Shown: positions 1 to 8,777, counted from the first letter of the stretch. The stretch is 64,000 nt of DNA from UBA2377 sp964429385 (GCA_964429385.1 CAYSBR010000005.1:57101-121100); one strand, 5' to 3'. A program made the numbers and translations. Notes: a model not told the origin generated them from the sequence alone.

Positions 1-1476
1 CGCGTTTATGATGTGGCGCGGGAAACGTCTTTGGAAAAGGCCGCGGCCCTTTCCGCCCGACTCAATAATACATTGCTGTTGAAGCGGGAGGACACGCAGA
101 GCGTGTTCTCCTTCAAGCTGCGCGGCGCCTACAACAAGATGGCCGGGCTTCCGCGCGAGGCGCTGGCGCGCGGGGTGGTGTGCGCGAGCGCGGGCAACCA
201 TGCGCAGGGCGTGGCGCTCGCGGCGAAACGGCTGGGCACGCGGGCGGTCATCGTCATGCCGGTGACCACGCCGCTGGTGAAGATCCAGGCGGTGAAGGCG
301 CGCGGGGGTGAAGTGGTGCTGCAGGGCGACTCCTACGATGAGGCCAGCGCGCATGCCTATGAAATCGAGCGGCGTGATGGGCTGACGTTTGTGCATCCTT
401 TCGACGATCCCGAGGTGATTGCGGGACAGGGGACGATCGCGTTGGAGATCCTGCGCCAGCAGCAGGGGCCGTTGCATGCGATCTTTGTCGCGGTGGGCGG
501 AGGCGGGTTGGCGGCCGGTATCGCCGCCTATGTGAAGCGGGTGCGACCGGCAGTGAAGATCATCGGGGTTGAGCCCGAGGATGCGGATGCCATGCACCGG
601 TCTCTCCAGGCCGGGCGCCGGGTGAAGCTGGCGCATGCGGGACTCTTTGCCGACGGTGTGGCGGTGCGCGAAGTGGGGGTGGAACCCTTCCGGCTGTGCA
701 AAAAACACCTCGATGAAGTCATTCTGGTGGACACGGACGACATCTGCGCGGCGACCAAGGATGTCTTTGAGGATACCCGCGCCGTACTTGAACCGGCGGG
801 TGCGCTCGCGATTGCCGGAGCCAAGGCCTATGTCGAGCGCCACCGCTTGAAGGGGGAGACCCTGGTGGCGGTGGCCTGCGGCGCCAACCTGAACTTCGAC
901 CGGCTGCGTTTCATCGCCGAGCGCGCGGAAATCGGCGAACACCGCGAAGCGGTCTTTGCGGTGACGATTCCCGAGGGACCGGGCAGCCTGCGACGCTTCT
1001 GCGCACTGGTCGGACGGCGCAGTGTGACGGAGTTCAATTACCGCATCGCGGACGAAAAGGACGCGCACATTTTTGTGGGGATACGGACCGCGGGCCGGGG
1101 CGAGAGCGAAAAGATCGCGGCGCATTTTACGCGGCATGGTTTCAAAACGCTCGATCTCACCGGCGATGAGATGGCCAAGCTGCACATCCGCCACCTCGTG
1201 GGCGGACGTTCCGCGCTGGCGGCGCACGAGCGGCTCTACCGCTTCGAGTTTCCCGAGCGTCCCGGGGCCTTGCTGGCTTTTCTGGATGCGATGCCGCCGG
1301 CTTGGAATATCAGTCTCTTTCATTACCGCAACCATGGTGCCGATTACGGCCGCGTGCTTGTGGGTCTGCAGGTGCCGCCCGAGTCTCAGGGCGCGTTGCA
1401 AAAATTCCTCAAGACTCTCGGCTACCTTTATTGGGATGAAAGCGACAATCCGGCCTACCGGCTTTTCCTGCGTTGA
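1..1476 (+). CDS. ilvA: Threonine ammonia-lyase (biosynthetic threonine deaminase), 5' partial
   Basis: PLP enzyme that deaminates L-threonine to 2-oxobutanoate, the first step toward isoleucine. The reading frame is open from base 1 and the first visible residues (RVYDVA) already align with the family, so the true start lies upstream of the window. The PLP lysine is in SFKLRGA (codon at 115-117) and the glycine-rich phosphate loop VGGGGLAAG is near residue 165. The last third is a regulatory region that appears to contain two ACT-like repeats (about residues 315-485), as in the long, isoleucine-inhibited enzymes. The 491 residues seen are close to the 514 of E. coli IlvA. leuA and ilvB of the same pathway are elsewhere in this window but are not linked to it. 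Confidence 0.95.
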   Translation, partial: RVYDVARETSLEKAAALSARLNNTLLLKREDTQSVFSFKLRGAYNKMAGLPREALARGVVCASAGNHAQGVALAAKRLGTRAVIVMPVTTPLVKIQAVKARGGEVVLQGDSYDEASAHAYEIERRDGLTFVHPFDDPEVIAGQGTIALEILRQQQGPLHAIFVAVGGGGLAAGIAAYVKRVRPAVKIIGVEPEDADAMHRSLQAGRRVKLAHAGLFADGVAVREVGVEPFRLCKKHLDEVILVDTDDICAATKDVFEDTRAVLEPAGALAIAGAKAYVERHRLKGETLVAVACGANLNFDRLRFIAERAEIGEHREAVFAVTIPEGPGSLRRFCALVGRRSVTEFNYRIADEKDAHIFVGIRTAGRGESEKIAAHFTRHGFKTLDLTGDEMAKLHIRHLVGGRSALAAHERLYRFEFPERPGALLAFLDAMPPAWNISLFHYRNHGADYGRVLVGLQVPPESQGALQKFLKTLGYLYWDESDNPAYRLFLR

Positions 1477-1523
1477 GCCGGATGCAGAACCGCCACGCGT
1501 ATGAGCCCGACGATAGAGGTGCC

Positions 1524-2402
1524 ATGACGACGGAGCCCAAGGTCCGCATCGGCTGCCCGGTCTGGGCGCATGCCCCGTGGGTCGGCCGGTTTTTCACCGC
1601 TGCGGCGCGGCGTGAGGATTATCTGGCGCAATATGCGAGTGTGTTCGGCTCGGCCGAGGGCAATGCGACCTTCTATGGACTGCCTTCGGCGGAAACGGTG
1701 CGTAAATGGATGGGCGAGGCCCCGGCGCATTTCCGCTTCTGTTTCAAGTTTCCGCGCGTGATCAGTCATGATCTGCGGCTGGTCGGGGCGGAGTTTGAGA
1801 CCGGCAGGTTTTTTCATAGGCTGGCTCCGTTGGGAGAGAGGCTGGGGCCGTTTTTTCTGCAATTGCATGAGTCGTTCGGTTGGCGCGAACTGCCGGTGCT
1901 GGAAAAGTTTCTGCGCAATCTGCCCAGGGAGTTTCGTTATGCGCTGGAGGTGAGAAGTCCGGAGTTCTTCGACGGGGCGGGACAGGAACAGGTCCTGGAT
2001 GGGCTGCTCAGCGAATTGGCCGTGGACAGGGTGATCTTCGACACACGGGGACTGATGGCCTCGACCGCGACGGATGAGGCCACGCTCAATGCCAAGCGAC
2101 GCAAACCCCGCACACCGGTGCGTCTCACGGCGACCGGGAAACATCCCTTCGTGCGTTTTGTGGGCGATCCGGCGGTGGATAAAAACACCGCCGCGCTGGC
2201 GGCGTGGGCGGAGGTGGTGGCGCGCTGGATCGGCGAAGGGCGCTCGCCCTATTTCTTCGCGCACCATCCGGATGATGCGCACGCTCCGCAGCTGGGCAGA
2301 AATTTCCAACGGCTCCTGCGGGCCCGTTGTGCCGCAGTGCCGCCGCCACCCCAGTGGCCTTGCGAAAAAGATCCGGCGCCCGAGCAGTTGGGGCTGTTTT
2401 GA
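1524..2402 (+). CDS. DUF72 (YecE-like) domain protein
   Basis: TIM-barrel protein of the DUF72 family, whose biochemical role is not established. The N-terminus has the family signature: an IGCPVW strand, then NATFYGLPSAETVRKW and FRFCFKFPRVISHD. Most of the 292 residues match this single domain. I chose ATG at 1524 because an AGAGGT ribosome-binding-like sequence lies just upstream; the frame also stays open back to TTG at 1473, overlapping the ilvA stop. The gene converges on recQ, whose stop is only 7 nt beyond this one. Cotranscription with ilvA is plausible from the 47-nt gap. Confidence 0.85.
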   Translation: MTTEPKVRIGCPVWAHAPWVGRFFTAAARREDYLAQYASVFGSAEGNATFYGLPSAETVRKWMGEAPAHFRFCFKFPRVISHDLRLVGAEFETGRFFHRLAPLGERLGPFFLQLHESFGWRELPVLEKFLRNLPREFRYALEVRSPEFFDGAGQEQVLDGLLSELAVDRVIFDTRGLMASTATDEATLNAKRRKPRTPVRLTATGKHPFVRFVGDPAVDKNTAALAAWAEVVARWIGEGRSPYFFAHHPDDAHAPQLGRNFQRLLRARCAAVPPPPQWPCEKDPAPEQLGLF

Positions 2403-2409
2403 GCTGTCA

Positions 2410-4254
2410 TCAAGGGCGTGCGCCCGGTTGGTCGAAGCTCATCTGGGAATTGGTTTCCAGATACTCGGCGATGGCGGCGGCGAAGACTTCGCCGAACTCG
2501 GCGCGTTTCTTTTCACCCATGCCGAAGATGCCCTCCATGTCGGCGAGCTGGGCGGGATATTCTCGGGCCATGGCGCGGAGCGTGGCGTCACCAAAGATGA
2601 CGTAGGCGGGAACCTTGCGTTCGTCGGCGAGTTTTTTGCGCAGCCCGCGGAGGCGTGCGAAGAGGATCTCGTCACAGGCAATGTCGCCTTCGCGGCGGAC
2701 GACGCGCCTGGCCTGCGGCAGGTCCATGGGCTTGGTGAGCGTGACGGACGCGCGGGTGCGCAGGAGTTCCATGCCGGCCTCGCTGAGCTCAAGCGTGGCG
2801 TATTCGCCCTCGGCGACGGCGATGTAGCCGAGGCGCATCAACTCGCGCCCCACGGCGGCCCACTGCGGACGGGCGAGATCGCGACCGATGCCGTAAGTCG
2901 TGAGCCGGTCGTGCCCCCAGCGGCGGATTTTCTCGGTGGCGGCCCCGGTGAGAACCTCGATGATGTGGTTCATGCCGACGGTGAACCGGGAGGCCTGGCG
3001 GATGCGATAGATGCAGGAGAGGAGTTTCTGCGCGTGCAGCGTGCCGTCGTAGGTCTCGCGGGGTTCGAGGCAGTTGTCGCAGGCTCCGCAATTATCGAGG
3101 GGAAATGATTCGCCGAAGTAGGCGAGCAGTTCGGCGCGGCGGCAGCCGGCGCTCTCGGCGTAGTGCAGGATCTGGCGGAGCTGGGTGCGGGCGATCTGCT
3201 GTTCGTGCAGGTGGGTGATCTCGTCGATGAAGTGCGTTTGTTTCGCGACGTCGCCGGGGCTGTAGAGGAGGAGGCAGTCGCCGGGCAGGCTGTCGCGCCC
3301 GGCCCGGCCGGTCTCCTGATAGTAGCCCTCGATGTTCTTGGGCAGATCGTGGTGGATGATCCAGCGGACGTTGGGCTTGTTGATGCCCATGCCGAAGGCG
3401 ATGGTGGCGCAGATGATGCGGGTGTCGTCGCGCAGGAACTGCTCCTGGTTGTCCGAGCGCTCGGTGGCGGTGAGTCCGGCGTGGTAGGCGCGGGCCGAAA
3501 AGCCGCGGCCGGCGAGGGATTCGGCGACGCGCTCGGCGGCGGCGCGGCTGGCGCAGTAGATGATGCCGCTCTCGTGTTCGCGCTTGCGGATGAAGTCGAT
3601 GATCTGCTTCAGCGGCTGATCCTTGGGGATGACGCGGTAGGTGAGGTTGGGCCGGTTGAAGCTGGCAACGAAGGTGGCGGGCTCGCGGAGCTTGAGGTGA
3701 TTGACGATGTCGGCACGCACGCGCTTGGTGGCGGTCGCGGTGAGGGCCATGAGCGGCACGTCGGGCAGGACGGTGCGGAGCTTGGCAATCTGACGGAACT
3801 CCGGCCGGAAATCGTGGCCCCACTCGGAAATGCAGTGGGCCTCGTCGATGGCGAGGCAGGTGACGTTCCAATTGCGCAGGTTTTCCTGCCAGCCTTCGAG
3901 CATGAGGCGTTCGGGGGCGGCGTAGAGGAGTTTGTATTCGCCCTGATGCAGGCCGCGCAGGCGGGCCTTGGCTTCCTTCACGCCGAGCGAGGAGTTGAGA
4001 TACGTCGCGGCGACCCCGCTGGCGGTGAGCTGGTCCACCTGATCCTTCATCAGGGCGATAAGCGGGGAGACGACCACGGTGAGTCCGGGGCGCACCAGGG
4101 CGGGCAGTTGGAAACAGAGGGACTTGCCGCCGCCGGTCGGCAGGAGTGCGAACACATCCTGGCCGGCGAGCGTGGCTTCACAGATTTCACGCTGGAGCGG
4201 CCGGAACGTGGCGTAGCCGAAGGTGGTTTTGAGCGTTTTGAGCAGGGCGGACAC
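2410..4254 (-). CDS. recQ: ATP-dependent DNA helicase RecQ
   Basis: 3'-5' superfamily 2 DNA helicase for recombination and fork repair. From a GTG start at 4254 the protein is 614 residues, the usual RecQ length. Visible are Walker A LPTGGGKS (39-45), the DEAH box IDEAHCISEW (136-145), motif III ALTATAT, motif V-VI with FGMGINKPNV and QETGRAGRD (313-321), the RecQ zinc cysteines C371, C389, C392 and C395, a winged-helix RQC region and a C-terminal HRDC domain (about 525-595). The frame extends upstream to 4398, but those 48 residues cross an inverted repeat and look non-coding, so GTG at 4254 (before SALLKTLKTTFGY) is preferred. It follows the ycaQ-type gene on the same strand. Confidence 0.95.
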   Translation of the reverse strand: MSALLKTLKTTFGYATFRPLQREICEATLAGQDVFALLPTGGGKSLCFQLPALVRPGLTVVVSPLIALMKDQVDQLTASGVAATYLNSSLGVKEAKARLRGLHQGEYKLLYAAPERLMLEGWQENLRNWNVTCLAIDEAHCISEWGHDFRPEFRQIAKLRTVLPDVPLMALTATATKRVRADIVNHLKLREPATFVASFNRPNLTYRVIPKDQPLKQIIDFIRKREHESGIIYCASRAAAERVAESLAGRGFSARAYHAGLTATERSDNQEQFLRDDTRIICATIAFGMGINKPNVRWIIHHDLPKNIEGYYQETGRAGRDSLPGDCLLLYSPGDVAKQTHFIDEITHLHEQQIARTQLRQILHYAESAGCRRAELLAYFGESFPLDNCGACDNCLEPRETYDGTLHAQKLLSCIYRIRQASRFTVGMNHIIEVLTGAATEKIRRWGHDRLTTYGIGRDLARPQWAAVGRELMRLGYIAVAEGEYATLELSEAGMELLRTRASVTLTKPMDLPQARRVVRREGDIACDEILFARLRGLRKKLADERKVPAYVIFGDATLRAMAREYPAQLADMEGIFGMGEKKRAEFGEVFAAAIAEYLETNSQMSFDQPGARP

Positions 4255-4317
4255 GGCGGGGGATTCACGCAAGCACGCGGGCGGGCGGATGCAAAACCGA
4301 AGTGCGGTGGAACGGAG

Positions 4318-4438
4318 TTTTGGCCACAAAGAGGCGCAAAAATAGTCCAAGGCTCCGGCGTAACCTTCCCGCGCGCCTATAGGCGCGATGGTGAGCAAAA
4401 AACACCTTGGATTTCTTGTGCCTCTTTGTGGCTAAAAA
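4318..4438. repeat. Imperfect inverted-repeat element between ycaQ-type gene and recQ
   Basis: Left arm 4318-4352 and right arm 4405-4438 are imperfect reverse complements of about 35 nt, each holding a GCCACAAAGAGGC-type core. Between them lies a perfect 16-bp palindrome at 4372-4387 (CGCGCCTATAGGCGCG). The element fills most of the 221-nt gap between the two minus-strand genes and would form a large hairpin in the transcript. It has no coding potential and resembles a small MITE-like or REP-like dispersed repeat. Whether it terminates or stabilises mRNA is unknown. Confidence 0.7.
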
Positions 4439-4475
4439 TTCAGGCGCTATCGGACGCAGCGAGCTGCGCCCGGCG

Positions 4476-5642
4476 TTAGGACTTGAGGCCGAGGAAATGG
4501 GCGAGGCCCTTCACCGCGTCGGCCGTGGTGTGGCCGCGGCGCACGGAGCGGGAGACGACGGTGAGCCGGCGCCGGGGCCGGTCGGCTTTCGGGTCCACAT
4601 GGCCCACGAGTTCGTGCCCGGAGAGGACAGGCAGGGCGTAGTAGCCGCGCACGCGTTTGGCGGGTGGCGTGTAAACTTCCCAGGTGTAATCAAAGTTCCA
4701 TAGGGCGCGTGTGACACGGCGGTCGTAAATCAACGGATCGAGCGGCGCGATCAGGCGGGGGGTGAAAGCGGGTGAGGGGACATCAAACAGCGGCAGATCC
4801 TCGCGCAGGCAGTGCAGGAGGGGCGCGCCTTCAATCCGCACCGGCTGCACGAGGTCCCGGATCAGGGCGAGTTCGGTGCGCTTGAGCAGGGCCAGCCGTC
4901 GCTGGCGCAGTTTCAAGTGCGCTTCCCAGCGGGCGGTTTCCTTTGGCTTCGGCGCGGAGAGGGTAAGGATTTCCCTGGGCAACACCCGTTCGGGCAGGTC
5001 GTAGAAACGGCGGCTGCCCTGGCGGCGGGCGATGAGCAGGCGGCCGTGGAAAAACAGCTTTTGCATCGTGGCCTTGGCGAGGGTGGCGGAGCCCCAGATC
5101 TGTCGCGTCCGGCCGACGCCGGCAAAGGCATCCGAAGCCAATGGCCCGCGGGCGGTGATGGCCTCGATGATACGCAGGGCGAGGGCGCTTTCCTCCCGGG
5201 TCAGCCGGCCGCTCCAGGCGCTGGTGACGCGGGTGCGGGCGCGCATGGTAGCCTGCAGGTGCGGCCAGGCATCGTGCGTGAAGACGACGAGATTGCCGGT
5301 GGCGGGTTGGTGGTGCTCGAAGGCGCGGCGCTGCGTGGCGGGGAGGGACGTATCTTCACCGTGAACATGGCGCATCAGGTCGCCCTCGCGATAGTCCTGC
5401 ACGCGGTTGCGCAGGATGAGATCGTGCATGCGACCGCAGACGTTGATCGGGTCGATCTGCACGAAGCCATGATGCGCGAGCGCGGCGGCGACATCAGGCG
5501 CGGGCGTATCCAACAGCAACGCCCGGCGCATGAAGCGTCGGGCGTCGGCGGATGAAATCTTGAGCGGGGTGTCGGGCACGCCTTCGATTGAGGCGGTGCC
5601 GCCGATAAAAACAAGATTTCCGCCGGGTCGTTTGTCATCCAT
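4476..5642 (-). CDS. Winged-helix DNA glycosylase, YcaQ/AlkX family
   Basis: HTH_42/COG3214 family, which contains interstrand-crosslink and alkyl-purine DNA glycosylases (YcaQ, AlkZ). The catalytic Q-hydrophobic-D motif is visible as VQIDPINV (Q62, D64), followed by GRMHDLILRNRV as in YcaQ. Winged-helix repeats and the APLDPLIYDRR and RVRGYYALPVL segments typical of the family fill the rest of the 388 residues. About 25 N-terminal residues precede the conserved region, so a later start is possible; ATG at 5642 is kept because DDKRPGG follows directly. A perfect inverted repeat spans this start codon. The ECF sigma gene lies 31 nt upstream on the same strand and recQ follows. Confidence 0.85.
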   Translation of the reverse strand: MDDKRPGGNLVFIGGTASIEGVPDTPLKISSADARRFMRRALLLDTPAPDVAAALAHHGFVQIDPINVCGRMHDLILRNRVQDYREGDLMRHVHGEDTSLPATQRRAFEHHQPATGNLVVFTHDAWPHLQATMRARTRVTSAWSGRLTREESALALRIIEAITARGPLASDAFAGVGRTRQIWGSATLAKATMQKLFFHGRLLIARRQGSRRFYDLPERVLPREILTLSAPKPKETARWEAHLKLRQRRLALLKRTELALIRDLVQPVRIEGAPLLHCLREDLPLFDVPSPAFTPRLIAPLDPLIYDRRVTRALWNFDYTWEVYTPPAKRVRGYYALPVLSGHELVGHVDPKADRPRRRLTVVSRSVRRGHTTADAVKGLAHFLGLKS

Positions 5643-5655
5643 TAAATGACAAACG
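5629..5655 (-). promoter_or_regulatory. Perfect inverted repeat spanning the ycaQ-type start codon
   Basis: CGTTTGTCAT (5629-5638) and ATGACAAACG (5646-5655) are perfect reverse complements separated by 7 nt. The ATG at 5642-5640 lies in the loop, directly beside the stem. In the mRNA a 10-bp hairpin would present or hide the start codon. As DNA it could be an operator or a weak intergenic terminator after the sigma gene. Function is inferred only. Confidence 0.55.
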
Positions 5656-5673
5656 CTCGGGCGGCAGCAGGGG

Positions 5674-6393
5674 TCAGGCGCAGGCGATGGCCGGCTGGCC
5701 GTAGGTGGAGCGGGCGGGGATGAAGTAGTCCGACGAGGGCGTGTCGGGCGTGAATTCGGGGCAGGTGGCGGCGAGGAGTTCGCGCAGATTCTCGCGGGCG
5801 CGGGCGATGCGGCTCTTCACCGTGCCGACGTTGATGCCGAGGGACTGGGCGATCTCGTCATAGGAGAGATTGAGGATGTTGCGCATCGTGAGGATTTCGC
5901 GGTGGCGATGGTCGAGCCGCTCCATGCAGGTGGTGACGAGCGAGGCAAACTCGTCGTGGGCGGCTTCCTGTGCGGGATCCTGCGAGGTGGAGGCCACGAG
6001 ATCGGCGAAAGTCGCATCGTTGTCTTCGCCCAGCGCGTGGTCGAGCGAGAGGGAGTCCTGCCGGCGGCGGCGGAAGAAATACCAGTAGCGGTTGCGCGCG
6101 AGGTTGACGGCGATGCGGTAGAGCCAGGTGGCGAGGGAGGAGTCGCCACGGAACTTCGCGAGGCCGCGATGGGCGCGGATAAAGGTGTCCTGGACGATTT
6201 CCTCGGTGTCGGCCCGGTTGTGCAGGAGATTGAGGACGGTGGCAAAGATCTTGGCTTGGTAACGCTCCATGATGGTGAGGAAGGCGGTATCGTCACCGGC
6301 GTTGAAGCGACTGACCAGCGCCGCATCGAAGGCGGCTTCGTTGGCGCTGTCCGAGGAGGGGGTAACCAGGGCGGGATGTTTTTCCATTTTCAT
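5674..6393 (-). CDS. RNA polymerase ECF-type sigma factor (RpoE-like)
   Basis: Alternative sigma factor of 239 residues. Region 2 is clear (about 25-110: FNAGDDTAFLTIMERY, NRADTEEIVQDTFIRAHRGL, the -10-reading segment FRGDSSLATWLYRIAVNLARNRY), and region 4 is the helix-turn-helix LSYDEIAQSLGINVGTVKSRIARARENLRE-type segment near 175-205. Start chosen at ATG 6393 (MKMEKHP); an in-frame ATG two codons later is equally possible, and an 18-residue extension to 6447 looks non-coding. No anti-sigma gene adjoins it. The next gene downstream (31 nt) is the DNA glycosylase, which hints at a repair regulon, but that is inference. The C-terminal tail after region 4 is about 25 residues. Confidence 0.93.
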   Translation of the reverse strand: MKMEKHPALVTPSSDSANEAAFDAALVSRFNAGDDTAFLTIMERYQAKIFATVLNLLHNRADTEEIVQDTFIRAHRGLAKFRGDSSLATWLYRIAVNLARNRYWYFFRRRRQDSLSLDHALGEDNDATFADLVASTSQDPAQEAAHDEFASLVTTCMERLDHRHREILTMRNILNLSYDEIAQSLGINVGTVKSRIARARENLRELLAATCPEFTPDTPSSDYFIPARSTYGQPAIACA

Positions 6394-6454
6394 AAGCGCA
6401 ATGGGTTGAAGTGAAGGCCTTCCCTTTAACTGGATGTGTGCCAGCAAGGCCGCT

Positions 6455-6495
6455 GTTGTTATTAAGTTATTGTTTATTAATATTTAGAAAAATGG
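6455..6495. promoter_or_regulatory. AT-rich divergent promoter region (sigma factor / galT)
   Basis: A roughly 40-nt block almost free of G and C, including TTATTAAGTTATTG and TTTATTAATATTT, stands out in GC-rich surroundings between the two divergent genes. It is the likely promoter area for one or both. A separate 10-bp palindrome GTTACGTAAC lies at 6583-6592 upstream of galT. No -35/-10 pair can be fixed by eye. Confidence 0.4.
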
Positions 6496-6649
6496 ACGAA
6501 CGGCTGGGAGCCCGGCGTGAGGTGCCTGGATCGTGCATTATGAACGACGGTGTGGAGGAGGATCCGGCATTTCGCATGACACGTTACGTAACTGTATGGC
6601 TGGCAATTCGACTCGCCATGCCGGGCCAATGGCGCACCTATTGCGGCCC

Positions 6650-7705
6650 ATGTCGGCGTCTTCCCCTCAACCCCAGGTATGGGAGCAGCGTTGGCACCCG
6701 CTTCGGGAGGAGTGGGTGCTCTATACCTCGCATCGCGGCGGGCGGCCGTGGATCGGTGATACGCATCGGCCCGCGGAGACGGTGCCGCCGTCGTATGATC
6801 CGACTTGCGCGCTTTGTCCCGGCAACAAACGCGTGAAAGGGGAAAACCCGCATTACACCGGCGTCTATTGGTTCACCAACGATCTGCCGTGTTTTTCCCA
6901 CGAGGCGCCGGCCGCACCCGCAGGGGACGATTTTTACCGGACGCGCCCGGCGCAGGGCACGGCGGAGGTGGTGTGCTACAGCCCCGACCATGCGAAGACC
7001 TTTGTGGATCTGTCCGACGCGGAGTGCGCGGCGGTGGTGGACCTCTGGACGGAGCGCTACCGCGCACTCGGGGCGCGGCCGGAGGTGCATCATGTGCTCA
7101 TTTTCGAAAACAAGGGCTCGCTCGTCGGCACGTCCAACCCGCATCCGCACTGCCAGATCTACGCGGGCAATATGATTTACGGCTTCACCGCCCGCGAAGT
7201 GGAGAGTTCCCGGAAGCACTTTCAAGAAACCGGCCGTCACCTCGGGCAGGATATCCTTGCCCGTGAACTCTCCGGACCGCGCGTGATCGCGCAGAACGAC
7301 GGCTTCGTGGCCTGTGTGCCGTGGTTCGCGCGCTATGCCTATGAAGTGTTCATTTTGCCGCGCCGGGCCGTGGTGTCGCTGGCTGATCTGACGGTGGCGG
7401 AACGGGCGCAGCTGGGGCTGATGATCCGCGAGGTGACGACGCGTTACGACAATCTCTGGCGGATGCCGATGCCCTATGTGATGGCACTGCACCAGGCGCC
7501 GACGGATGGGCGGGATTATGCGTTTTTTCCGTTTCACCTCGAATTCCATCCCCCCTTGCGGAAACCCGACACCCTGAAGTATCTCGCCGGCCCGGAAATC
7601 GGCGGCGGCTCGATGACCAACGAGTCGAACCCCGATGAGAAAGCCGCGGAGTTGCGCGCGGTCCCGGCGGTGCACTACAAGACAGAAAACCTTTCCCGCG
7701 GATAA
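6650..7705 (+). CDS. galT: Galactose-1-phosphate uridylyltransferase (GalT family)
   Basis: Leloir-pathway HIT-superfamily transferase exchanging UMP between UDP-glucose and a hexose 1-phosphate. The catalytic HPH triad is in TSNPHPHCQIYA (H165-P166-H167), preceded by FENKGSLVG. Zinc-type cysteines are CALC (53-56). The C-terminal half (PYVMALHQAPTDGRDY, HLEFHPP) is typical. I start at ATG 6650 (MSASSPQPQVWEQRWHPL), giving 351 residues; ATG 6629 is an alternative. It heads a same-strand cluster with a phosphatase, a GHMP kinase and a ROK kinase. No galE or galM is present in the window, so the physiological sugar (galactose, or arabinose given the kinase) is open. Confidence 0.93.
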   Translation: MSASSPQPQVWEQRWHPLREEWVLYTSHRGGRPWIGDTHRPAETVPPSYDPTCALCPGNKRVKGENPHYTGVYWFTNDLPCFSHEAPAAPAGDDFYRTRPAQGTAEVVCYSPDHAKTFVDLSDAECAAVVDLWTERYRALGARPEVHHVLIFENKGSLVGTSNPHPHCQIYAGNMIYGFTAREVESSRKHFQETGRHLGQDILARELSGPRVIAQNDGFVACVPWFARYAYEVFILPRRAVVSLADLTVAERAQLGLMIREVTTRYDNLWRMPMPYVMALHQAPTDGRDYAFFPFHLEFHPPLRKPDTLKYLAGPEIGGGSMTNESNPDEKAAELRAVPAVHYKTENLSRG

Positions 7706-7766
7706 CGCCGATGAACGCAGATATGCCCCTGTTTGTATCCGTGTTGATCCGAGAAATCCGCAGTTA
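7700..7766 (+). repeat. Degenerate interspersed repeat, family 4
   Basis: The 65-nt gap between galT and the next gene is a degenerate copy of a repeat with ends like CGGATAACGC-GATGAACGCAGAT and TATCCGTGTTGATCCG-AAATCCGCAG. Related copies are at 14796-14857 and 16388-16472. No promoter is evident. It is probably transcribed as part of the operon. Confidence 0.4.
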
Positions 7767-7770
7767 AATC

Positions 7771-8775
7771 ATGACCTCAGCTCAACTCGAACAAGCCCGG
7801 AAGCTTCTCTGCGCCCTGCAGGATCATATCCGCGATACGCTGGTGGTCGCGCGGGAGAAAAGCGCGGCGTCTTTTGCGAAAATCGCGGCGGTGACCGCGG
7901 CCGATACCATCTACCAGGTGGACAAGATCACCGAGGAGGCGATCTTCGCGTGGTTCGAGCGGCACTGGCCGGCGAAGTGGCCGGTGCAGCTGGTGATGGA
8001 GGGCATCGAGGATGACGAGGAAGTCATCTTCCCGCGCGGCACACCGCTGGCGAAGACGGTTTTCAAGTGCATCCTCGATCCGATCGACGGGACGCGCAAC
8101 CTGATGTATGACAAGCGCAGCGCCTGGGCGCTGGCGGCGCTCGCGCCGCAGCGCGGGACGAAGACGCACCTGGGTGACATTCTGGTGGCGGCGATGACCG
8201 AGCTCTCGACCAGCAAGATGTGGCGCAGCGACCAGCTGAGCGCGGTGCGCGGGCAGGGCGTGAAGGCGCGCGCCTTCGACCTGCGGGCGCGCCGCTGGTC
8301 GGCGCTGAAGCCGCAGCCTTCGCGCGCGACCGGCTTCGAGCATGGTTTTGCCTCGATCGCGCGGTTTTTCCCGGAAGGAAAAGGGCTGATCGGCACCATC
8401 GAGGAAGCTCTCTGGCGCGAGCTGGGCGTCCTCGGCAAGCGCGGTGGCCAGCTGGTATTTGACGATCAGTATATCTCCACAGGCGGGCAACTCTACGAAC
8501 TGTTGATCGGTCACGATCGCATGCTCGGCGACATCCGGCCCCCGGTCTATGCGAAGCTGGGCTTCGGCGGCGGTTCGCTCTGCTGTCACCCTTACGATAT
8601 CTGCACCGCTCTCATCCTGCAGGAAGCGGGCGGGGTGGTGGAGACACCCGAGGGCAAGCCATTGCGGGCGCCACTCGACACGACAACACCGATTGCCTGG
8701 ATGGGATACGCCAACCAGACGCTCGCGCGCAAAGTGCGCCCGATTCTGCGGCGGCTGCTGCAAGCACATTGCTGA
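7771..8775 (+). CDS. Inositol-monophosphatase-family sugar phosphatase
   Basis: Mg-dependent, Li-sensitive phosphatase superfamily. The metal-binding signature DPIDGTRN is at 103-110 with an upstream acidic site near VMEGIEDDEE (76-84), and a C-terminal CCHPYDICTALILQEAGG segment holds the second conserved Asp. At 334 residues it is longer than typical IMPases (about 260-270), with an insertion around 140-230. Substrate is not predictable; its place between galT and a sugar kinase suggests a sugar phosphate. Translation of the next gene begins 2 nt after its stop, so the two are likely coupled. Confidence 0.85.
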   Translation: MTSAQLEQARKLLCALQDHIRDTLVVAREKSAASFAKIAAVTAADTIYQVDKITEEAIFAWFERHWPAKWPVQLVMEGIEDDEEVIFPRGTPLAKTVFKCILDPIDGTRNLMYDKRSAWALAALAPQRGTKTHLGDILVAAMTELSTSKMWRSDQLSAVRGQGVKARAFDLRARRWSALKPQPSRATGFEHGFASIARFFPEGKGLIGTIEEALWRELGVLGKRGGQLVFDDQYISTGGQLYELLIGHDRMLGDIRPPVYAKLGFGGGSLCCHPYDICTALILQEAGGVVETPEGKPLRAPLDTTTPIAWMGYANQTLARKVRPILRRLLQAHC

Positions 8776-8777
8776 CC

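Noticed and set aside
3163..4479. Long plus-strand frame opposite recQ
   Set aside because: Gly/Glu-rich shadow of the helicase gene.
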